Source of the DNA: ZC4RG20 sp963782445
GTDB taxonomy: Bacteria; Pseudomonadota; Gammaproteobacteria; Steroidobacterales; Rariloculaceae
Direction of reading: 5' to 3'
Length of the DNA stretch: 64,000 bases
NCBI GenBank assembly: GCA_963782445.1
Contig: CAWAJM010000001.1
Span: forward strand, 2,046,001 to 2,110,000
Part shown: piece after piece, positions 24,438 to 32,274 of the stretch
Layout of the letters: every line of letters begins with the position of its first letter
How positions within the stretch are numbered: position 1 is the first letter of the stretch
Notes under the pieces: generated by a model
Told to the model about the DNA's origin: nothing
What the model saw: only the letters and a program-made list of their open reading frames with translations
Databases searched by the model: none
Program-made: the position numbers and the translations under genes

Positions 24438-25277
24438 ATGAATCCCAAATACTCCGAAGTCGTGCAGACTGCGCGCGACTACTACAACAGCGACGATGCG
24501 GATAATTTCTACTTCCACGTGTGGGGAGGAGAAGATATCCACATCGGGCTTTACGAGAGCGACGACGAGCCGATCGCCAGGGCCTCCGAGCGAACGGTCG
24601 CGACCATGGCCTCGCGGCTCCAGAATCTAGGCCGGACCAGCCGGGTCGTGGACGCCGGCGCCGGCTATGGCGGCGCCGCCCGCTGGCTGGCCCGAAACGC
24701 CGGGTGCAGCGTCGCCTGCGTGAACCTCAGCGAGGCCCAGAACCAGCGGAACCGGGAGCTGACGCGTGCGGCCGGGCTCGAAGAGCTCATCGACGTGCAC
24801 GACGCGAGCTTCGAGGACATTCCTTACAAGGACCAGTGGTTCGATTACGCCTGGTCGCAGGACTCGCTACTGCATTCGGGCGACCGCGCCCGCGTGTTCG
24901 CCGAGATCGACCGCGTGCTGAAGCCCGGCGGCGAGTTCGTCTTCACGGACCCGATGCAGGCCGACAACTGTCCCGAGGGCGTGCTGCAGCCCGTGCTCGC
25001 TAGGATTCATCTGGACAGCCTGGGTTCCATCGGATTCTATCGTGCCGAGGCGAAGAAACTCGGCTGGGAAGAAGTCGCCGTCACGGAGCTTACGCACCAG
25101 CTCGTCAGGCACTACGGGCGCGTCAAACAGGAGCTCGAGGGCCGGCGCAGCGAGCTGCGCGAGCTCGTGTCGGACGCTTATATCGACCGCATGATTCAGG
25201 GCCTCGAGCACTGGGTTGCGGCCGGCAGCAAAGGCTATCTGGCCTGGGGCATCCTGCATTTCCGGAAGCCGGCCTGA
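24438..25277 (+). CDS. Sarcosine/dimethylglycine N-methyltransferase
   Basis: This SAM-dependent enzyme completes betaine synthesis from sarcosine or dimethylglycine. The 279-residue product begins with the family N-terminus (ARDYYNSDDADNFYFHVWGGEDIHIGLY) and has motif I VVDAGAGYGGAARWLA. It also has the SQDSLLHSGDRARVFAEIDRVLKPGG segment and FTDPMQADNCPEGVLQPVLARIHL. The gene starts nine bases after the end of the glycine methyltransferase reading frame, so both are co-transcribed. A strong terminator follows. Betaine made this way serves as an osmolyte. Confidence 0.92.
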   Translation: MNPKYSEVVQTARDYYNSDDADNFYFHVWGGEDIHIGLYESDDEPIARASERTVATMASRLQNLGRTSRVVDAGAGYGGAARWLARNAGCSVACVNLSEAQNQRNRELTRAAGLEELIDVHDASFEDIPYKDQWFDYAWSQDSLLHSGDRARVFAEIDRVLKPGGEFVFTDPMQADNCPEGVLQPVLARIHLDSLGSIGFYRAEAKKLGWEEVAVTELTHQLVRHYGRVKQELEGRRSELRELVSDAYIDRMIQGLEHWVAAGSKGYLAWGILHFRKPA

Positions 25278-25293
25278 AGGGCATGATGAACGG

Positions 25294-25328
25294 GGCGGCG
25301 GCTCCTTGCGGGGCCGCCGCCTTCTTTT
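25294..25328 (+). terminator. Rho-independent terminator after the betaine-synthesis genes
   Basis: GGCGGCGGCTCC (25294-25305) pairs with GGGGCCGCCGCC (25310-25321) around a TTGC loop, followed by TTCTTTT. Confidence 0.88.
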
Positions 25329-25344
25329 AGTCTCCAGAATTTAA

Positions 25345-25360
25345 CATAATATACATTATG
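25345..25360. promoter_or_regulatory. Small palindrome in an AT-rich spacer
   Basis: CATAAT-ATAC-ATTATG is a perfect inverted repeat with a four-base centre, inside an AT-rich pocket (ATTTAACATAATATACATTATG). The 25278-25635 gap otherwise holds the terminator and a second AT-rich stretch near 25560-25600 (CATATATATGG) that may be the promoter of the PagP-like gene. The palindrome could be an operator; no regulator is identified. Confidence 0.35.
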
Positions 25361-25635
25361 CGCACTTAGCGATGCGTCCGGGCGAACGGGACCCCGAGCC
25401 GCCGCGCCCCGCGGCAAGCCCGGATTCGACAAGCACGTATACCCGCCGCCTCCGATTCGACCTTAAATTGGACATAAGCAGGACGGCCTGCCTGGCCGCT
25501 GCACGTACTCCCCTTGACGCTGCAAGGTCGTCGGCTTTTCTTACACATCTTGAGCGAAGCGCTTAAGTAAAACGTGTAACTGATTGTTTCATATATATGG
25601 ATGCCTGTGGCACAGCTCTTGCTTGGGGGCGAGGT

Positions 25636-26197
25636 ATGCGCACGAATAAATGGTTCGGAATATGGACCTTGGGTGTGTTTCTCGCCGCTTCGGCCGCGGC
25701 GCAGGCCCAAGATTGGAGCGTGATCGTCAACGGCAAGGCGATCCATCTCAACGCTTCGCGGAATTGGAACGAAGACAATTACGGCCTCGGCCTCGAGCGC
25801 GAAGTCGAAGGGAGCTCGCCGTGGGTGCGGCTGCAGCTCGTCAACGGCTTCCTCGACAGCGCGGACCACATGTCCTACATGGCGGGCGGCGGCCTCATGC
25901 GGCGCTTCCGCTTTCCGGAACTTTTCCCCAACGTGCATGTAGACGTGGGCGCCGTGGCCTTCGTCATGACGCGCGCCGACGTTCGACAAAAATCGCCCGT
26001 TCCCGGGCGCCTTGCCGGCACTGACGATCGGCACCCGTAAGGTCGCGTTGAATATGACTTATCTTCCCGGGGCCGTCATGCAGGCGACGACCAACGTGCG
26101 CCGCGACGACCCGACCGTGAAGGGAATCTTCTTCCTCCAGCTCAAGCTCGATCCGAGTCTGCTGGGCCTCGGAAGCCGCCGCACGGGTTCGTTTTAG
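25636..26197 (+). pseudogene. PagP-like lipid A acyltransferase homologue, interrupted by a frameshift
   Basis: PagP is an outer-membrane eight-strand barrel that adds palmitate to lipid A. The product has a signal peptide (ending AQA-QD) and a PagP-like order of motifs: a His in GKAIHLNASRNWNEDNYGLG, an Asp-Ser pair in NGFLDSADHMSYMAGGG, and AVAFVMTRAD. These match the catalytic His, Asp and Ser region of PagP. The next motif (DKNRPFPGALPALTIGTRKVAL, then NMTYLPGA) and the last strand lie in another frame. One extra base at about 25979-25982 explains the break. The ATG at 25636 precedes the signal peptide. Similarity to PagP is by motif, not alignment; substrate is unknown. Confidence 0.68.
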
Positions 26198-26346
26198 CCG
26201 CGCGCGGCCGGGCGCCGTCCGGCGCCCCGCTGTGCTATCTTCATTGCCGTGAAGGAAACCTGCGGCCTCAATCGGCATCCAAAGTAAGAAGCGCCGGCGG
26301 GCGGGCTTCGGCACGGCCGCCGGCGGGCATTATGAGGAGCCCGACT

Positions 26347-27120
26347 ATGCATGTATCGTCGTCCCGGAAGAAGTTCGCCGCTTTTGCGCTGAGTCTCGTC
26401 GCGGGGCTGACCTACGCGAACGCGAGCCGTGCGGACCTGTTCATGTCCCGCAAGGAAATCAATCGGGAGTCCGAGGTCCAGTGGCTGGACCTCAAGAAGC
26501 ATACTCCGAAGGCGCCGCCCCAGGTGCAGCGCTACGTGCGGTGTGTCACGGACGATCTCATCAAGGTGCTGCCCAAGCAGTTCCAAAACCTCGATTGGGA
26601 GATTCAGGTCTTCGACAGCGGCGAGCTCAACGCCTTCGCGATGCCGGGCGGCAAGGTCGGCGTTTACAGCGGCATCCTCCGGGTCGCCGACACGCCGGAC
26701 GCGCTCGCCGCCGTGCTGGGCCACGAAATCGCCCACCTGACGCAGGATCACGTCTACAAGCGTGCGCGTAAGGAATCGCGTAACGAGGTCTTCGATATTC
26801 TCGGCAGCGCCGCGGGCCTGGGCAGTGTCGCTTCCACGGGAACGACGCTGCTTCTGAGCCTGCCCTACGACCGCAAGCAGGAGAGCCAGGCGGACCTCGT
26901 CGGCCTCAACTACATGGCCGAGGCCGGCTTCGACCCGCGCGCCTCGATCAACCTGTGGAAGAACATGATGGCGCAGAACAAGGGCTCGCCGCCCGAGTTC
27001 CTCTCCAATCATCCGGCCGACGATCGCCGGCTGGACGACCTCATCAAGCACCTGACCCCGGCGCTCATCGAATACAACAAGGCGCGGGCCGCGGGGAAGC
27101 ACCCGAGCTGCCACATGTAG
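26347..27120 (+). CDS. M48-family metalloprotease, periplasmic
   Basis: The 257-residue protein has a signal peptide (ANASRA) and the zinc protease motif HEIAHLTQDH, with the third ligand glutamate in ESQADLVGLNYMAEAG. The segment SGELNAFAMPGGKVGVYSGIL before the active site is typical of the LoiP/YggG branch of M48, which acts in envelope protein quality control. The ATG at 26347 is chosen because GAGGAG lies seven bases upstream; an earlier ATG at 26332 overlaps that ribosome site. A GC-rich hairpin lies in the leader (about 26293-26326). Confidence 0.9.
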   Translation: MHVSSSRKKFAAFALSLVAGLTYANASRADLFMSRKEINRESEVQWLDLKKHTPKAPPQVQRYVRCVTDDLIKVLPKQFQNLDWEIQVFDSGELNAFAMPGGKVGVYSGILRVADTPDALAAVLGHEIAHLTQDHVYKRARKESRNEVFDILGSAAGLGSVASTGTTLLLSLPYDRKQESQADLVGLNYMAEAGFDPRASINLWKNMMAQNKGSPPEFLSNHPADDRRLDDLIKHLTPALIEYNKARAAGKHPSCHM

Positions 27121-27125
27121 GGCGG

Positions 27126-27797
27126 CTATTCGGCCGGCGCTGGGGCCGGCGTGGACGGCTCCGCCGGCGCCGGAACCTGCGCCGGAACCTGCGCCGGGTC
27201 CGATGGCCGAGCGGGCGCCGGCGCAGAAGCCGCCGGCTTGTCCGGCACCTCGATGCGGCCCCGCATGGGCGGCGGCGGCGGCGCGATCCCCGCATTGACC
27301 CGCATCTCGACGAGCTGGTCGTCGTTGATCGAACGAATGTCGAGGACACGGCAGGCATCGACGCTCGAGAGCGGATCGAAGGGATCGGGCACATCGCCGT
27401 TGTCGATGCCGGAAAGCGGGGAGCGCCGGGAGAGCGGGTCCAGCATTCCCGCTGGCGGGGCCAGGATGCCGGAGTAGAGATACAGATCGGGCGCTCCGCG
27501 GCATATCCTGCCCGGCAGCCCACCCGTCGCGCGGCCGAGCGCGCCCCCTTGAATCAACGCGATGTGCGGGCCCAGCGTCGCGCCGCAGCGGATCCCGTCG
27601 AAGTGGACCACGAAGGGGCATCGCTGGGGGCCTACATAAAAGACGGCCGTCGAACCGTCGATGGATTCGACGCCCTTCACATCGCGTTGATAGAAGCACT
27701 CGGTGTCCGTGCACGAGGCGACGGGCGCATTGGGCGTCCTCGGGGCCGCTGCGCAGCCCGCGACGCCGACGATGGCGATGCCGGCGATGAGTCTCAT
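27126..27797 (-). CDS. Lipoprotein of unknown function with a proline/alanine tail
   Basis: The 223-residue protein has a short signal with a lipobox-like IVGVAGC, then a cysteine-containing domain (CTDTECFYQRDVKGVESIDGSTAVFYV, then CPFVVHFDGIRC) and DACRVLDIRSINDDQLVEM near the end. The last 50 residues are Pro/Ala/Val/Gln-rich and include a perfect duplication (AQVP twice). I recognise no functional family. It is convergent with the M48 gene, five bases apart. Confidence 0.72.
   Translation of the reverse strand: MRLIAGIAIVGVAGCAAAPRTPNAPVASCTDTECFYQRDVKGVESIDGSTAVFYVGPQRCPFVVHFDGIRCGATLGPHIALIQGGALGRATGGLPGRICRGAPDLYLYSGILAPPAGMLDPLSRRSPLSGIDNGDVPDPFDPLSSVDACRVLDIRSINDDQLVEMRVNAGIAPPPPPMRGRIEVPDKPAASAPAPARPSDPAQVPAQVPAPAEPSTPAPAPAE
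27169..27192. repeat. Two tandem 12-base units in the lipoprotein tail
   Basis: GCCGGAACCTGC occurs twice in direct succession, encoding the repeated AQVP of the lipoprotein tail. Copy number could vary between strains. Confidence 0.6.
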
Positions 27798-27834
27798 TCT
27801 CGTAGCTCCGGGCCCTGCGGCCGGGTGCCGGTCG

Positions 27835-28773
27835 TCAGGCCGGCCTCGGGGTCAGCCTGCCGCGCACGGCCACCGCGACGTCAGGGTGATCGCAAAACAG
27901 GCCGTCGACAAGGGGAAAGTATGCCGCAAGCAGCGCCTCGAGGCTCGCGATTTCTGGCGGAACGCGTTCTCGCCTGAACGTATAGGCGTGCAGCCCGAGG
28001 CCCGAGGATGGCAGCGCCTCGAGCCACGGCGCAGGCAGCAGCCCCCCGCCTGCCGTGGGGGTTGCGATGCGCGCGAACGAGGGTGCGACAACGTCGGCGT
28101 AGGCGGCCGCGCGCTCGAGGCCCTCGGGCGCGAGCAGCGCCTCGGCCTGCGGACCCGACTCCACGAGCTGCACGAGCCTCAGGCGGCAGCCGAGCTCGCG
28201 GCGGCAGCGTTCGAGCTCGGCCGCTTCGAAGCATTGCACGAACGCGGGATCCTCGGGCTCGCGGTAGCCGGCCGCGTCGAGCGTCTCGAGGAGCCGGGCG
28301 GCGAGATCGATGCCGTGCGCGTGGTGCCAGTCGGGCCGCTTGATCTCCGGGTAGATGCCCACCGCCCGGCCCGTCACGCGATTCAACTCGCGGATCAGGC
28401 GCAGTTCTTCGTCGAGGGTGACGATCCGAAACTGCATTGCGTCGTCGCCGAATCGCTCGGGATACAGCGGCTCGTCCGAGCCGGCGCGGCGCCGCTCGCG
28501 AATCGAGAGACACCCGAGCTCGGCGACGTCGAAATCGACGGCGTAGAAGCGCCCGTCGTCGCGGCGGCGTTCGGGATAACACCGGGCCACGTCCGTGACG
28601 TCGTCGAGGAAGATATCGTGCAGGACGAGCAGCGTCCCGTCGCGGGCCGCAACAACGTCCTGCTCGAGGTAGTCGGCGCCCTGGCCGAATGCGAGGACCT
28701 TGGCCTCGCGCGTGTGCTCGGGCAGATAGGCGCTTGCGCCGCGGTGCGCGATGACCAGCTTCGGGCTGCTCAT
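27835..28773 (-). CDS. Glycerophosphodiester phosphodiesterase (GlpQ family)
   Basis: GDPD enzymes split glycerophosphodiesters into glycerol-3-phosphate and an alcohol. The 312-residue protein begins with the catalytic block IAHRGASAYLPEHT, followed by YLEQDVVAARDGTLLVLHD, with the metal-binding Glu and Asp and the catalytic His. Later come the GIYPEIKRP strand, an AYTFRRE strand, and GLFCDHPDVAV. There is no signal peptide, so it is cytoplasmic or leaderless, unlike periplasmic GlpQ. The Met at 28773 starts directly at the TIM-barrel; it follows the TIR gene by 35 bases on the same strand. Confidence 0.92.
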   Translation of the reverse strand: MSSPKLVIAHRGASAYLPEHTREAKVLAFGQGADYLEQDVVAARDGTLLVLHDIFLDDVTDVARCYPERRRDDGRFYAVDFDVAELGCLSIRERRRAGSDEPLYPERFGDDAMQFRIVTLDEELRLIRELNRVTGRAVGIYPEIKRPDWHHAHGIDLAARLLETLDAAGYREPEDPAFVQCFEAAELERCRRELGCRLRLVQLVESGPQAEALLAPEGLERAAAYADVVAPSFARIATPTAGGGLLPAPWLEALPSSGLGLHAYTFRRERVPPEIASLEALLAAYFPLVDGLFCDHPDVAVAVRGRLTPRPA

Positions 28774-28808
28774 GGATTCGGGCGGCGGGCTTGCGAGGGC
28801 TGCGCCCC

Positions 28809-29267
28809 CTACTCCGGCATCACGAATTCGATGACGTCCCAGCGCGTCGTGTCTTCGTGGCGAGCCTGCCGGCGCAGCGCGTCGGCCATCGAGCGCTCGT
28901 TCCAGCCGACGACCTCGGCCGCGCGCTTGACCACCTCCTCGGGCACCTTGGCTATGCCGCCGAAGGGCTCGAGCGCGATGATCGGCAGGTCGAGCGCCTG
29001 CGCGGCGTCCATCTCGTACGTGATCCAGTCGCGGTTCTCGGCATACAGCGAGCTCAGCACGATCACGGCCTCGGCCTTCTTGATCTGCGCGAGCAGCGCC
29101 TCGCGCAGGGCTTCCTTGCCGCCGGCCGCGGGCACGTCGTCCGGGGCGCTGCAGTTCAGATAAAAGAAGTTGGACGCGGTCTCGAGGTACTCGAAAACGC
29201 GGTGGTAGTCCGGATGCTGACCGAAAGCATGAGTGACGAATACGCGAATGGGGTTGCGTTCCGACAT
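28809..29267 (-). CDS. Free-standing MTH538-type TIR-like domain protein
   Basis: The 152-residue protein is one domain of the MTH538/DUF1863 type: RVFVTHAFGQHPDYHRVFEYL at the first strand and helix, a long KEALREALLAQIKKAEAVIVLSSLY, then DWITYEMDAAQALDLPIIALEPFGG. The glutamate in WITYEMDAA lies where TIR NADases have their catalytic Glu. Such domains occur in Thoeris ThsB, which makes a cyclic nucleotide signal after phage infection. No thsA or other known defence gene is adjacent; neighbours are a GDPD and a divergent EEP-family phosphoesterase. A signalling or defence role is inference. Confidence 0.82.
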   Translation of the reverse strand: MSERNPIRVFVTHAFGQHPDYHRVFEYLETASNFFYLNCSAPDDVPAAGGKEALREALLAQIKKAEAVIVLSSLYAENRDWITYEMDAAQALDLPIIALEPFGGIAKVPEEVVKRAAEVVGWNERSMADALRRQARHEDTTRWDVIEFVMPE

Positions 29268-29391
29268 CGCTGGCGACCTTCACAGGCGGTGTTGGCCGAG
29301 ACCCTACTCCCGGACCGCCCGGTTTGCAATGAACGGCTCCGCGCAACCGGATCGACACTCAAATGCCGCCGCGCTTAGGTACACTAGGGAA

Positions 29392-30147
29392 ATGCGGCTT
29401 CTGCTGTACAACATCCGCTACGGGGTCGGGTTCGGCCCCGCCCTGCACCTGCCGCTGCCGGGCATGGGCTATCTGCTCGGCAACGCGGCCAACCTGCTGC
29501 GCATCACGGACTTCATCAAGTCCCAGGACCCGGACATCGTCGGCCTCGTCGAGGTCGACACGGGGTCCATACGCACTCGGCGCATCAATCAGGCCGAGGC
29601 CGTGGCCAAGGCGCTCGGCCATTACTCGGTCTATCAGTGCAAGTACGGCGTGGAGTCGCTGAACCAGCATCTGCCGATCGTCCGCAAACAGGGCAACGCG
29701 TTCCTGGCGGCGCCCCGCGTGCACGGAGAGCGCTTCCACTACTTCGAGAAGGGCATCAAGCGCCTCATCATCGAGCTCGAGCTCGAGGACTTTTCGGTCT
29801 TTCTCGTGCACCTGTCGCTGAAGTACCGCCATCGCCACGCCCAACTGCATACGCTGCACGATCTCGTCGTCCAGTCGAAGAAGCCCGTGATCATCGCGGG
29901 TGACTTCAACACGTTCTGGGGCGAACACGAGATCTATCTGTTCATGAAGGCGGCCGGCCTCAAGAGCGCCAATACGCGCGGCCTGCCCTCCTATCCGAGC
30001 CGGGCGCCGCGCAAGGAGCTCGATTTCGTGCTGTACGGCGAAGGGATACGGGTCACGCACTTCGCGATCCCAAACGTGAACTTCTCCGATCATCTGCCGC
30101 TCGTCTGCGACTTCGAGGTCGAGCACAAGTCCCAGGCGGCGGCCTGA
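29392..30147 (+). CDS. Endonuclease/exonuclease/phosphatase-family protein
   Basis: The 251-residue protein has the EEP fold motifs: LLLYNIRYG at the start, DIVGLVEVDTGS with the metal-binding Glu, VHLSLKYRHRH, IIAGDFNTFWG, and FSDHLPLV with the catalytic Asp-His. The family includes phosphodiesterases acting on DNA, lipids and small molecules; the substrate is not clear here. The ATG at 29392 begins at the first strand. It overlaps the next gene by one base and probably shares its transcript. Confidence 0.88.
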   Translation: MRLLLYNIRYGVGFGPALHLPLPGMGYLLGNAANLLRITDFIKSQDPDIVGLVEVDTGSIRTRRINQAEAVAKALGHYSVYQCKYGVESLNQHLPIVRKQGNAFLAAPRVHGERFHYFEKGIKRLIIELELEDFSVFLVHLSLKYRHRHAQLHTLHDLVVQSKKPVIIAGDFNTFWGEHEIYLFMKAAGLKSANTRGLPSYPSRAPRKELDFVLYGEGIRVTHFAIPNVNFSDHLPLVCDFEVEHKSQAAA

Positions 30148-32180
30148 TGGCCGCGCCGCTTCGGCACTGGCGGCGGGAGACGGGCGCCGACGGCGTCTGC
30201 CGGCTCGTCCTCGACAAAGCGGAGTCCGGCGCGAATACGCTGTCGCACGAGGTCATGCTCGAGCTCGACGCCATGCTGCGCGAGCTGGCCGCGGCGCCGC
30301 CGCGCGGCCTCGTGATCGCCTCCGCCAAAACCACGGGCTTCATCCTCGGCGCCGACGTCAAGGAGTTCACGGCCGTCGCCTCGGCGGCCGAGGGCACGCG
30401 GCTCGCGGCGGAGGGCCAGCTCATCCTGACTCGGCTCGCGGACCTCCCCTGCCCGACCGTCGCCGCCATCGACGGCTTCGCGCTCGGCGGCGGGCTCGAG
30501 CTCGCGCTGGCCTGCGATTACCGCGTGGCCGTCCGCGGCTATGAGCGCAACATTGGGCTGCCGGAAGTGCAGCTCGGCATCCACCCCGGCTTCGGCGGCA
30601 CCGTCCGGCTCGTGCGGCTGCTCGGTGCACCGCGGGCGCTCGATCTGCTGCTGACCGGGCGCTCGCTTTCACCGGTCGAGGCGGAGGCCGCGGGGCTCGT
30701 CGACCGGCTCGCGTCACGCGAGGACCTCGAGCGGACGGTCCTCGAGCTCATCGAACGGCGGCCGGCGCCGCACCGGGCGCCCTGGTACCTCGCCGTGCTC
30801 AGCGCCGGACCGCTGCGCGCGGCCCTGGCCGGCCGCATCCGCCGCGGCATTGCGCGGCGCGCGCGCCGCGAGCAGTATCCTGCGCCCTTCGCGATCCTCG
30901 CTCTATGGCAGCGCCACGGGGCCCGCGGCGAGGCGGCGTTCGCGGCCGAAGCCGCCTCGATCGGCGAGCTGCTGGTCGGCCGCACGGCCAAGAACCTCGT
31001 GCGCGTGTTCTTGCTGCGCGAGCGCTTGCGCCACCTCGCGCCCGCGGACGAGTCCGTTCGGCACGTCCACGTGGTGGGCGCTGGCGTCATGGGCGGCGAC
31101 ATCGCGGCCTGGTGCGCGCTGCGCGGGTTCACGGTCACGCTGCAGGACCGGGCCATGGAATTCGTGGCGCCCGCCCTTGCGCGCGCGCAGCGGTTGTTCG
31201 AGAAGCGCCTCAAGGCGCCGGGGGCGGCCGAGGCCGCGCGCGGCCGTCTCGATGTGGATCTCGAGGCGCAGCGCGTCGGCGACGCGGATCTCGTCATCGA
31301 GGCCATCGTCGAGCGGCTCGAGGCGAAGCGGGAGCTCCTCGCGGCGCTCGAGCCCAAGCTCGGTGACCAGGCCCTGATCGCCACCAATACCTCGAGCATC
31401 CGCCTCGAGGAGATGGCGTCGGCGCTGAGCCGGCCCAACCGGTTCGTCGGCCTGCACTTCTTCAATCCCGTCGCGAGCCTGCCGCTCGTCGAGGTGGTCC
31501 GCGGGGCCGAGACGGACGAAGCCTCCCTCGAGCGAGCGATCGGATTCGTCACGCGCATCGGCAAGCTGCCCCTGCCCTGCCGGAGCACGCCGGGATTCCT
31601 CGTGAACCGCATCCTGATGCCCTATATGCTCGAGGCGCTGCGCGCGCACGAGGACGGCTATGCCTTCGAGACGATCGACGCGGCCGCGAAAGCCTTCGGA
31701 ATGCCCGTGGGGCCCATCGAGCTCGCGGACAGCGTCGGACTCGACGTGGCACTCCACGTCGCCAAGATCCTCGGCGGGGACGACGAGGGCCGGCGGGCGC
31801 GGGCGGCGCTCGAGGCCAAGGTGGCGGCCGGCGAGCTCGGCGTCAAGAGCGGCGCCGGGTTTTACCAGTATCGGGAGCGCCGGCCGGAGAAGCGCAAAGA
31901 CTACCCGCCGCCCGACGCCGAGCTTCAGGACCGGCTGATCCTGCCGATGGTCAACGAGGCCGCCGCCTGCCTCGCGGACGGCATCGTCGCCGATGCGGAC
32001 CTGCTCGACGCCGGCGTCGTGTTCGGCACGGGCTTCGCCCCGTTCACGGGCGGCCCCCTGAACTACGCGCGCGAGCGCGGCGTGGGCGAGGTCGTGGGCC
32101 GGCTCGAGGCGCTTGCCGAGCGGCACGGTCCGCGCTTTTCACCCCGGCCCGGCTGGGCCGGGCTACGTGCCGAAGCGTGA
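30147..32180 (+). CDS. FadB/FadJ-type multifunctional beta-oxidation protein
   Basis: The 677-residue cytoplasmic protein joins an enoyl-CoA hydratase/isomerase (residues about 1-190: LGADVKEFT, FALGGGLELALACDYR) to a 3-hydroxyacyl-CoA dehydrogenase. The NAD site is VVGAGVMGGDIAAW; the catalytic region is NTSSIRLEEMA and GLHFFNPVASLPLVEVVRG. The C-terminal domain follows (PGFLVNRILMPYMLEA, GMPVGPIELADSVGLDV). It hydrates and oxidises fatty acyl-CoA intermediates. No thiolase gene (fadA) is adjacent, so the partner is elsewhere. Confidence 0.93.
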   Translation: MAAPLRHWRRETGADGVCRLVLDKAESGANTLSHEVMLELDAMLRELAAAPPRGLVIASAKTTGFILGADVKEFTAVASAAEGTRLAAEGQLILTRLADLPCPTVAAIDGFALGGGLELALACDYRVAVRGYERNIGLPEVQLGIHPGFGGTVRLVRLLGAPRALDLLLTGRSLSPVEAEAAGLVDRLASREDLERTVLELIERRPAPHRAPWYLAVLSAGPLRAALAGRIRRGIARRARREQYPAPFAILALWQRHGARGEAAFAAEAASIGELLVGRTAKNLVRVFLLRERLRHLAPADESVRHVHVVGAGVMGGDIAAWCALRGFTVTLQDRAMEFVAPALARAQRLFEKRLKAPGAAEAARGRLDVDLEAQRVGDADLVIEAIVERLEAKRELLAALEPKLGDQALIATNTSSIRLEEMASALSRPNRFVGLHFFNPVASLPLVEVVRGAETDEASLERAIGFVTRIGKLPLPCRSTPGFLVNRILMPYMLEALRAHEDGYAFETIDAAAKAFGMPVGPIELADSVGLDVALHVAKILGGDDEGRRARAALEAKVAAGELGVKSGAGFYQYRERRPEKRKDYPPPDAELQDRLILPMVNEAAACLADGIVADADLLDAGVVFGTGFAPFTGGPLNYARERGVGEVVGRLEALAERHGPRFSPRPGWAGLRAEA

Positions 32181-32274
32181 CCGCAGTAACACGTGCCCCG
32201 GCGAGCCTGTGTTATTCTGCGGCCGCATTGCGCGCCATGGCGGTTTTTGTCCCGATTCCCGAGAACTGGGCCCG

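Noticed and set aside
27126..27230. Pro/Ala-coding repeats as a larger minisatellite
   Set aside because: Only two exact 12-base copies exist; the rest is ordinary low-complexity coding sequence.
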